Shown here: piece after piece, positions 1-4,801 of the stretch
Numbering within the stretch: the first letter of the stretch is position 1
Layout: every line of letters starts with the position of its first letter
From: CAYOEZ01 sp964402955
GTDB taxonomy: Bacteria > Chloroflexota > DTOL01 > DAOUCN01
Direction: 5' to 3'
NCBI GenBank assembly: GCA_964402955.1
Contig: CAYOEZ010000163.1
Coordinates: 1-11,495, forward strand
Length of the DNA stretch: 11,495 nucleotides
Program-made: the position numbers and the translations under genes
The notes under the pieces: model-generated
What the model was told of the DNA's origin: nothing
The model's input: the letters and a program-made list of their open reading frames with translations, nothing else
The model's database searches: none

Positions 1-126
1 GCCAAGGCCAGGATACTGTTCTGTGTGGGCCTCGATGGAAGCACCTTCATCCTGCACAACGGCCGCCGTATCGCCTACAGGCCATCCGAGAACCCCACGG
101 CCGACATCCGAGCGGCGAAGCGCTAA
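1..126 (+). CDS. C-terminal fragment of a probable transposase
   Basis: Frame 1 is open from the window edge for 41 codons and ends with TAA at 124-126. The tail is rich in Arg and Lys and ends in a basic stretch (RAAKR), with a short beta-strand-like segment containing FILHNGRR that resembles the C-terminal domains following the DDE core in many transposases. No catalytic residue is in the visible part. The call as a transposase rests mostly on position just inside an IS end. The family is not identified. Confidence 0.5.
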   Translation, partial: AKARILFCVGLDGSTFILHNGRRIAYRPSENPTADIRAAKR

Positions 127-130
127 GAGC

Positions 131-168
131 CGGGGCGGTGACAGTGACGTCACCACCCCGACATTTTT
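131..168 (+). terminator. Hairpin plus T-run after the transposase tail
   Basis: Positions 131-142 (CGGGGCGGTGAC) pair with 149-160 (GTCACCACCCCG) with one mismatch and a 6-base loop. A run of five T follows at 164-168. It begins 4 bases after the transposase stop, so it fits a rho-independent terminator that ends the IS transcript before it leaves the element. Confidence 0.65.
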
Positions 169-202
169 CATTGAACAGTTAACCTGACATTTTCATTGAA
201 CA
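160..202 (+). repeat. Two subterminal direct repeats of the left IS
   Basis: GACATTTTTCATTGAACA at 160-177 and GACATTTTCATTGAACA at 186-202 differ only by one T in the T-run and lie 26 bases apart. Repeated copies at an IS terminus are typical transposase-binding sites. Confidence 0.75.
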
Positions 203-419
203 ACGACATATCCACAAATACACGAACAAGATACATCCGAGGTGGATCACTTAGCTGAAACCGTGATTGGTAGACGGCCCGCCTCGGCCGGACATGTTCT
301 GTCTGTTCTGGGGACGCCAGTATCTCGCGCACCACAGCTTCGGGAATGCTGCGGCGCGCCATCTCCAGTTTCGCATGGTCAGACAACCGATAAGTCACGA
401 TTGGAGGCAATTCGGCCAT
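168..419 (-). CDS. DUF4258 toxin-like protein, C-terminus replaced by IS-encoded residues
   Basis: The core (VTYRLSDHAKLEMARRSI..., a basic ..HVRPRRAVYQSRF segment, then YLVRVFVD) matches small DUF4258 proteins, which often sit in toxin-antitoxin pairs and may be RelE-like RNases; activity here is inferred. The open frame extends up to a GTG at 452, but the ATG at 419-417 is preferred because GGGAGGGG lies about 10 bases upstream, giving 83 residues. Family members continue after FVD with a hydrophobic strand and a conserved end. Here the frame crosses the IS end near 208 and the last roughly 13 residues, ending NVRLTVQ, are read from the IS terminal repeats. The protein is therefore a truncation-fusion and probably inactive. 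No intact antitoxin partner is adjacent. Confidence 0.7.
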   Translation of the reverse strand: MAELPPIVTYRLSDHAKLEMARRSIPEAVVREILASPEQTEHVRPRRAVYQSRFQLSDPPRMYLVRVFVDMSLFNENVRLTVQ

Positions 420-498
420 TTGCGACAGCCCCTCCCAGTGGTGCATCTTCACGCATCAACGTAGTCTTTCCGAAACCTCATGCTCAACCACGTACACG

Positions 499-543
499 CT
501 ACCGCGCCGTCTGCGTCTCCACCCGCCCTGTCAGCCGGCCCAC
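499..543 (-). pseudogene. 3' tail remnant of a radical SAM gene (copy C)
   Basis: Read on the minus strand, these 45 bases encode VGRLTGRVETQTAR followed by TAG. The intact radical SAM gene ends VRRLTGRMETQGAR then TAA. By eye about 35 of 45 bases match, and frame and stop position are conserved. Upstream of the tail the similarity stops abruptly. It looks like the last 14 codons of a paralogue whose body is gone, lying between the HigA pseudogene and the DUF4258 gene. Confidence 0.6.
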
Positions 544-598
544 GCAGAAGCGTGCAGCCTACGTGATCGCCACCGTGTCTAGCAACACCAGCGTTCTG

Positions 599-903
599 TG
601 ACGAGGCAAGCACCTTCACCTCATGTTCCAGTCGTGCTCCCAAGAGGTCAGCGGCGACATCCAGCTCCTAGTCCTTCTGCAGTCCCATCCAGAACTGCGG
701 CGATGTGCCGAAGTAACGCGCCAGCCGCAGCGCCGTGTCTGCCGTGATGCTGCGCTTGCCGAGCACAATCTCGTTGATGCGGCGCGCTGGAACGCCTATG
801 TCCAGGGCTGCCCGATTCTGGCTCAGCCCCAGTGGCTTCAAGAACTCTTCCAATAACACAACACTTCACCCGGATGAACGGGGCGGAGCTCATTGCTGAC
901 CAT
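599..903 (-). pseudogene. higA: HigA family XRE antitoxin, broken by a frameshift and a nonsense codon
   Basis: An ATG at 903-901 starts MVSNELRPVHPGEV, the typical HigA N-terminus. Family members continue LLEEFLKPLGLSQNRAA, but a 5-base tandem duplication (AACAC at 855-859 and 860-864 on the plus strand) shifts the frame. The rest of the helix-turn-helix domain (LSQNRAALDIGVPARRINEIVLGKR, then TADTALRLARYFGTSPQFWMGLQKD) is read from 859 down to a TAG at 668-670, which stands where the family usually has Tyr. Past the TAG the same frame continues ELDVAADLLGARLEHEVKVLA, the normal HigA C-terminus. Both lesions would have to be bypassed for a full protein. No HigB toxin gene is present upstream, where the SUFU-like gene ends one base before the HigA ATG. 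Confidence 0.8.
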
Positions 904-904
904 C

Positions 905-1558
905 TTACACCACTGGATCCCTATTCATGTCACAATACGGATAGTACCCCTTTGCTTTCAGGCGTTCGAACAAAGGCTGGGAGCCGTGCTGCATGGCATA
1001 TTCCATCTCGCTGCGGAAGACCTCCATGCATAGAAGCAAACCATGCTTCTGGCTACCAATGGTGAAACCGACATTGCCGTTCTTCCACTCATCGAGAACA
1101 AGGCAGGCGCCTTCTTGTTTCTCGGCTGGTGGAACTTCACATGTATCACCAGGATTGAGCACTTCCTCAAGAGAGTATCGCGCCGCTGTTGTCAGGATCT
1201 TGCGTATGTGGATGACAGTCGTCTCGTTGGGATCATCTCCGGCATCCGAAAGTCTGTGTCTGGTGGCAGCCAGTAACTCGTATGTGCCAATACTCGAAGG
1301 TTTGGGGCCAGAACCATCAGGTTCGATCAACTCCATGGTGGCAAATACCGTTCCATCTATCGCATGCTGGAAACGGTACAGATCGACCGGCCCTCCGACC
1401 TGGAACGGAATGAGCGCATGAATCACCAGATCGTGCGTAGGCCCAAGGACCCTCTCTAGTCCCTGCTTCTTGAGCTGGTAGCTACGTTCATAGTTGTCAT
1501 CGGAGAAGCGTGCCTTGGGGGTAGTCTTGCCAAATAGACGCTTAACTGCATCGAGCAT
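905..1558 (-). CDS. Suppressor-of-fused (SUFU) domain-like protein
   Basis: 217 residues, start ATG at 1558-1556 with a perfect AGGAGG at 1566-1571, seven bases away. The order of segments (..GPTHDLVIHALIPFQVGG.., ..SSIGTYELLAATRHR.., ..LLCMEVFRSEMEYAMQHGS.., ending GYYPYCDMNRDPVV) resembles bacterial SUFU-domain proteins. Many of these are thought to act as immunity proteins in polymorphic-toxin or effector loci; a role here is inferred only. The protein is soluble, with no signal peptide or membrane segment visible. It is the longest intact gene of the accessory island, sits between HicB plus tail copy B upstream and the HigA pseudogene downstream, and has no recognisable toxin partner. The family call is from remembered similarity and could be wrong. 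Confidence 0.55.
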   Translation of the reverse strand: MLDAVKRLFGKTTPKARFSDDNYERSYQLKKQGLERVLGPTHDLVIHALIPFQVGGPVDLYRFQHAIDGTVFATMELIEPDGSGPKPSSIGTYELLAATRHRLSDAGDDPNETTVIHIRKILTTAARYSLEEVLNPGDTCEVPPAEKQEGACLVLDEWKNGNVGFTIGSQKHGLLLCMEVFRSEMEYAMQHGSQPLFERLKAKGYYPYCDMNRDPVV

Positions 1559-1580
1559 TGTTATGCCTCCTGTGTAGGAC

Positions 1581-1661
1581 CTAAGCGCGCTCCATCCTAC
1601 GCGTCAGCCGTCTTACTCGCTTGCCGATCTTGGCCGGCCACTGCAAGGGGACGAGATAGCG
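1581..1661 (-). pseudogene. 3' tail remnant of a radical SAM gene (copy B)
   Basis: The minus strand encodes RYLVPLQWPAKIGKRVRRL then TRRMERA and TAG (stop at 1581-1583). The intact neighbour ends HRFLVPSQWPAKIGRRVRRL then TGRMETQGAR. About 20 of 24 aligned residues match, and a 23-base stretch (1622-1644 versus 2316-2338) is identical. Frame and stop position agree. Similarity ends at 1661, exactly where the truncated HicB gene stops, so a recombination junction lies there. This is the last roughly 26 codons of a lost radical SAM paralogue, or a copied 3' end. Confidence 0.8.
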
Positions 1662-1832
1662 CTATGGCATGCCCCGCTCTGACCGAACCTCCGGACACAA
1701 CTGGATCGCTTCGCGGATATTCGCCAGCGCCTCGTCCTTGGTGCGCCCCTGACTGATGCAACCTGGAATCGCGGGGCACTCGACAACCCATGCTCCATCT
1801 TCGTCACGATCAATCGTCACATTGAACTTCAT
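1662..1832 (-). CDS. hicB: HicB family antitoxin, C-terminally truncated
   Basis: 56 residues starting MKFNVTIDRDEDGAWVVECP, then IPGCISQGRTKDEALANIREAI, the partial RNase-H-like HicB fold. The ATG at 1832-1830 is preferred over one four codons upstream because GGAGG lies five bases before it and family members start MKF/MKY. Short HicB antitoxins of this type continue after SERGMP with about ten more residues (a beta strand). Here a TAG follows at once, and the next base begins radical SAM tail copy B, so the 3' end was lost at a recombination junction. No HicA toxin gene adjoins. Some antitoxin folding may survive, but it is probably an orphan relic. Confidence 0.8.
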   Translation of the reverse strand: MKFNVTIDRDEDGAWVVECPAIPGCISQGRTKDEALANIREAIQLCPEVRSERGMP

Positions 1833-1847
1833 GCCAGCCTCCATGCA

Positions 1848-1987
1848 TCAGCCATGCTCGGCTACAATCCAATCTTCCAGGCGCTGCCTGATGCGCTGCA
1901 GCCTCTCTGGAGCTATGTGCCCAACTGCACCGGTGAGGATCTCTCCTTCGACGACTGCCAGCCGACCAACTGCCCTGCACGCTTCAT
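1848..1987 (-). pseudogene. Toxin remnant, probable PemK/MazF family C-terminus
   Basis: The DUF2281 antitoxin stop overlaps an ATG (TGATGA, ATG at 1987-1985) in the usual antitoxin-toxin arrangement, but that frame closes after about 24 codons. In another frame the DNA encodes AVGRLAVVEGEILTGAVGHI then APERLQRIRQRLEDWIVAEHG and TGA at 1850-1848. This resembles the last strand and helix of PemK/MazF toxins (..G.IL..VG.ls.e.l..i...l..wl). The start and the tail are both present but the catalytic middle, which would be about 60-70 residues, is deleted. Family assignment is tentative. Confidence 0.5.
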
Positions 1988-2211
1988 CAGAACACCACCT
2001 TGAGATCAGAGGTAGTGTACACCGGGCCGTCTTCGTCCTCCATCCCACGCATGGCAGCAGCCAGAGATGTCTCTGACCATGCTGCCATTTCACGGCGCGT
2101 CTTCTCTCCTTCTGATCTCGCGACAAGGTACTCGACAAAGTGCAAGACCTCTGTCTGGAAAGAAGCAGGCATCCTTTCAACATACTCCTCGATTTTCTGA
2201 GCGATTGCCAT
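1987..2211 (-). CDS. DUF2281 family antitoxin
   Basis: 74 residues, MAIAQKIEEYVERMPASFQTEVLHFVEYL at the N-terminus, then an acidic-basic linker and WSETSLAAAMRGMEDEDGPVY, ending SDLKVVF. This is the pattern of DUF2281 antitoxins: an N-terminal alpha-helical dimerisation segment and a C-terminal MRGMEDE.GP.Y toxin-wrapping tail. The start ATG at 2211-2209 has an ideal AGGAGGT at 2216-2222. It appears intact, but its partner toxin downstream is deleted to a C-terminal stub, so it is an orphan. It lies 54 bases downstream of the radical SAM gene stop and could be cotranscribed with it. Confidence 0.8.
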   Translation of the reverse strand: MAIAQKIEEYVERMPASFQTEVLHFVEYLVARSEGEKTRREMAAWSETSLAAAMRGMEDEDGPVYTTSDLKVVF

Positions 2212-2265
2212 TGCTACCTCCTCAAGCTAAGCACAACCCATCTGTCTGTAAGAGCGACCGCCGTC

Positions 2266-3690
2266 TTACCTCGCCCCTTGCGTCTCCATCCGCCCCGTCA
2301 ACCGTCTCACCCGCCTGCCGATCTTGGCCGGCCACTGCGAGGGCACGAGGAAGCGATGGCTGAACTTACGCCAGCCGCGCCGGGCGTGATTGGGCAGCGT
2401 TCGCCGCTGCGATTCATTCATCGCCCACATCAGGAAGTTGATGTCGTGGCCCTTGATCTTGAGCTCGGTCGGGTTGCGACGATAGCTCTCGAAGTCGGTG
2501 ATCAGGTTCAGCCCCTTCTCGTTGGCATACTCGTAGAGGTCGGAGCCAGGGTGCGGCGTGAAGAACGACGGGCTGTAGTAATCCGGGTCGATGATCTTGA
2601 GCATGCTGATGGTGTCTTTGATCTCGGCTTCCGTCTCGGTGGGCAGGCCCAGCATATAGTTGGCCCAGATGAAGATGTTGTGGCGGCGGCAGACGGCGGC
2701 GGCGGCGATGTTGCGTGCCCGCGTCGTGCCCTTCTTGATGAAACGCAGGACGCGATCGTTGCCGCTCTCAAAGCCGATGAAGTAGCCGACCAGTCCGGCG
2801 TCGGCCATGCGCGCTACGATGTCTTCGTGAACCGAGATGATGTCGGCGCGGCTCTGGCAGCAGAACTTCTGCGTGAAGCCGGCGGCCTTGTATTTGGCGC
2901 AGAACTCTGTCACCCACTCGCGGTCCTCGGTCAGGCAGTCGTCGTGGAACATGAACGACTTGAAATGGTACCTGTCCTGCAAGTCCTTGAGCTCGGCCAG
3001 CACATTATCCACGCTGCGCCGGCGCGTGCCGCGGCCGAAGAGGTAATCCTCCATCGGCTTGCAAAAATTGCACTTGTAGCGGCAGCCTCGCCCGGCAATA
3101 ATGGTCACAAACGGCCCCGGCAGCTCGTCGACAAAGGGCGCCTCGGGCGATTCCAGATCATAGCCAAACTTGCGCCATTCATCGAGGAAGAGGTCACGGT
3201 CGGCGAAGGGGATGCGATCGAGTACGGGATGGACGCCCACCTGCAGCCGATCCCGAGGTCGCTTGCCATCGTTGATCGCCTTGAGCAGGTTGGCAAAGGT
3301 GATCTCGCCCTCGGCTGTCACGACATAGTCGAAGTTGGGATTTGCCAGCACGCTGTCCGGCTCGGCTGTGGGATGTGCGCCTCCCACGACAACGACCGTG
3401 TTGGGGTTGATCTCTTTGACGATCCTGGCCGACTCGCAGACCGGGTTGTAGTCGACGCTCATCATGGTCAGGCCGACGACGTCGGGCTTGCGGGCCGCGA
3501 TCTCGCGGCGGAACTCGTCCCAGTCGTCCAGGGCGCGCAGATCAACCAGGTTCACGTCGGTGAACCCCTGGCTCTTGGCGTATGAAGACAGTGATGCCAG
3601 GCCATGACTGATCCAGCCCGAATCCATGCCCTGCTTCAGGCTGCCGAAGCCCTTCCCGGCAATGCCGGCGTAGACGAGCGATATGCGCAC
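2266..3690 (-). CDS. B12-binding-type radical SAM protein (gene 1)
   Basis: 474 residues. The open frame begins with TTG at 3696, but GTG at 3690-3688 is chosen: AGGAGG at 3698-3703 is seven bases away, while only one base separates it from the TTG, and the protein then starts MRISLVYAGIAG. Residues about 1-150 form a cobalamin-binding-like Rossmann domain (..KPDVVGLTMMS.., VVVVGGAHPT, VVTAEGE). The DxHxxG axial-histidine motif is not visible (VDLRALDD instead), as in BchE-like enzymes. The radical SAM core has GRGCRYKCNFC with Cys 203, 207 and 210 for the 4Fe-4S cluster and the later FIGFESGND and YMLGLPTETE segments. The C-terminal region is basic. Substrate is unknown. It follows the aldo/keto reductase gene on the same strand across a 126-base gap holding a palindromic repeat. 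Its 3' end recurs twice downstream as short remnants. Confidence 0.88.
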   Translation of the reverse strand: MRISLVYAGIAGKGFGSLKQGMDSGWISHGLASLSSYAKSQGFTDVNLVDLRALDDWDEFRREIAARKPDVVGLTMMSVDYNPVCESARIVKEINPNTVVVVGGAHPTAEPDSVLANPNFDYVVTAEGEITFANLLKAINDGKRPRDRLQVGVHPVLDRIPFADRDLFLDEWRKFGYDLESPEAPFVDELPGPFVTIIAGRGCRYKCNFCKPMEDYLFGRGTRRRSVDNVLAELKDLQDRYHFKSFMFHDDCLTEDREWVTEFCAKYKAAGFTQKFCCQSRADIISVHEDIVARMADAGLVGYFIGFESGNDRVLRFIKKGTTRARNIAAAAVCRRHNIFIWANYMLGLPTETEAEIKDTISMLKIIDPDYYSPSFFTPHPGSDLYEYANEKGLNLITDFESYRRNPTELKIKGHDINFLMWAMNESQRRTLPNHARRGWRKFSHRFLVPSQWPAKIGRRVRRLTGRMETQGAR

Positions 3691-3710
3691 GCACAATCCT
3701 CCTAGAGCTT

Positions 3711-3811
3711 AATGGAACGCGGATGAACGCAGAAACTGCGCAGATGAGCGCGGATCAAGAACCAAGATCGGCGGGCATCCGTGCTCTTGCAGCGTTCATC
3801 CGCGTCCCATT
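3711..3811. repeat. Palindromic intergenic repeat R1
   Basis: A 101-base element whose ends 3711-3730 and 3792-3811 are inverted repeats matching at 19 of 20 positions, with a shared core AAGATCGGCGG also found in R2. It fills most of the gap between the aldo/keto reductase stop and the radical SAM gene 1 start, and would form a long hairpin in the mRNA. It looks like a REP- or MITE-type noncoding repeat. Confidence 0.75.
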
Positions 3812-3816
3812 CGATC

Positions 3817-4692
3817 CTACGTCCGCCCGCGGTTGCGTGGAACAAACTCGGTAGGGGCGCCCCAATTGTTTGACTTCCAGGGCATCTTTTCAGGCCGGAC
3901 CAGTGGAAGAATGTCCTTGAAAAAGGCCAGCCGTTCCACATCGCTCATTGGCTTGTAGGCTTCAGCGATGGCCAGGTTCTGCTCGAGCTGGGCCATGCTC
4001 TCCATGCCCACAATCACTGTGCTGACCGGCAGGCTGAAGGCATAGCGCAGCGAGCGCTCCACCTCGTGGGTCAGGCTGCCCAGGCCGAGCACCTTCATGG
4101 CAATCGTGCCCACACCGCGGGCGTTGGCCACCGGCAGCCACTCTTCGGCAAAGCTCAGGATAAAGTGATCGAGCGCCGAGAGGGCAATGAGGGAGCTGTC
4201 GAAGGGGAAGCGCTTGACAGCTTCCACCAGAATCTGCGGGTCAGTGTGGCAGCTAATGCTGATATTGCGCACGCGGCCATCGGCGCGGGCCTGGATGGCG
4301 GCTTCGAGCGCGCCGCCCGGGGCAGTCAGCATGTCGAGTTGGGCGTAATCGAAGATATTGTGCAGGCGCCACTCGTCGACATGGTCTGTCTGCAGGCGGC
4401 CCAGGCTCGTTTCCAACTGTCGCAGGGCGCCGTCCCGGCTGCGGTCGGTCGCCTTAGTGGCGATCCACATCTCCTTGCGACGATGCTTGACCACTTTGCC
4501 CAGGCGCGCCTCTGCCTGGCCATCGGAATAGGCCCAGGCCGTGTCAAAATAGCGGATACCGCGATCAATAGCCGTATTGACGATCAAGACTGCCTCGTCT
4601 TCGGTGCAGTGATGCGCGTCAACGATGCGCTGCCCCCCAAAGCTCAAAATCGGGAATGACTGCCCTGTCTTGCCGAAAGGTCGTGTTAGCAT
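3817..4692 (-). CDS. Aldo/keto reductase family oxidoreductase
   Basis: 291 residues from ATG 4692-4690, preceded by GGAGG with six-base spacing; a longer open frame to 4758 runs into the repeat R2 and is not used. The protein starts MLTRPFGKTGQSFPILSFGG, the usual first strand of the TIM barrel. The catalytic tetrad of the superfamily can be placed: Asp50 and Tyr55 in YFDTAWAYSDG, Lys80 in IATKA, and His111 in WRLHNI. It also has the DGRVRNISISCH strand and the late VIVGMESMAQLEQN segment for NADPH binding. It would catalyse NAD(P)H-dependent carbonyl reduction; the substrate is unknown. No C-terminal ferredoxin cysteines are seen. It lies between two radical SAM genes on the same strand, which suggests a shared pathway. 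Confidence 0.9.
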   Translation of the reverse strand: MLTRPFGKTGQSFPILSFGGQRIVDAHHCTEDEAVLIVNTAIDRGIRYFDTAWAYSDGQAEARLGKVVKHRRKEMWIATKATDRSRDGALRQLETSLGRLQTDHVDEWRLHNIFDYAQLDMLTAPGGALEAAIQARADGRVRNISISCHTDPQILVEAVKRFPFDSSLIALSALDHFILSFAEEWLPVANARGVGTIAMKVLGLGSLTHEVERSLRYAFSLPVSTVIVGMESMAQLEQNLAIAEAYKPMSDVERLAFFKDILPLVRPEKMPWKSNNWGAPTEFVPRNRGRT

Positions 4693-4703
4693 AGTGCGCC
4701 TCC

Positions 4704-4800
4704 AATGGCACGCAGATGAACGCTGAAATGTCGCTGATATGCGCTGATCGAGCAACAAGATCGGCGGCCAGCGCTCCCTCAGCGGAAATCAGCGTTCTCT
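4704..4800. repeat. Palindromic intergenic repeat R2
   Basis: A copy of the same repeat family as R1: it begins AATGGCACGCAGATGAACGC against AATGGAACGCGGATGAACGC in R1 and shares AAGATCGGCGG in the middle (4757-4767). Its arms (about 4719-4747 and 4771-4800) pair imperfectly through GAACGCTGA/TCAGCGTTC. It fills the gap between the radical SAM gene 2 stop and the aldo/keto reductase RBS. Confidence 0.7.
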
Positions 4801-4801
4801 T

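Larger units (their letters stand above)
1..208 (+). mobile_element. Right part of an insertion sequence (family unresolved)
   Basis: Three things point to an IS end: a C-terminal coding tail running in from the window edge (stop at 124-126), a terminator-like hairpin (131-160) just after it, and two near-identical 17-18 bp repeats (160-177 and 186-202) close to the outer end. The outermost bases on the minus strand read TGTCGTTG, so the end is probably at 208. The minus-strand DUF4258 gene changes abruptly from family-like to IS-encoded sequence at that point. Subterminal repeats of this kind occur in several IS families; too little transposase is present to choose one. No target duplication can be checked because the other end lies outside the window. 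Confidence 0.7.

Noticed and set aside
449..643. Separate 64-codon minus-strand gene
   Set aside because: Its first part is the HigA C-terminus in the same frame after the TAG. The rest is read-through over radical SAM tail copy C in the wrong frame.
499..1661. Integron-like cassette array, given small TA genes separated by repeats
   Set aside because: The repeats are coding tails with a stop codon. No attC core sites (RYYYAAC / GTTRRRY) or palindromic attC folds were seen, and no integrase gene.
1848..2183. Complete 111-codon minus-strand gene
   Set aside because: Its first half is a shadow of the DUF2281 gene. Only the part below about 1969 looks coding, as a toxin tail.
2260..2320. Possible extra partial copy of the radical SAM tail just after its own stop
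   Set aside because: CCGTCTTACCTCGCCCCTTGC resembles the coding stretch 40 bases away only loosely; chance similarity in GC-rich sequence is likely.
2140..3585. Long plus-strand open frame of about 480 codons
   Set aside because: It is antisense to radical SAM gene 1, has no RBS or recognisable domain, and its sequence is a mirror of GC-rich minus-strand codons.
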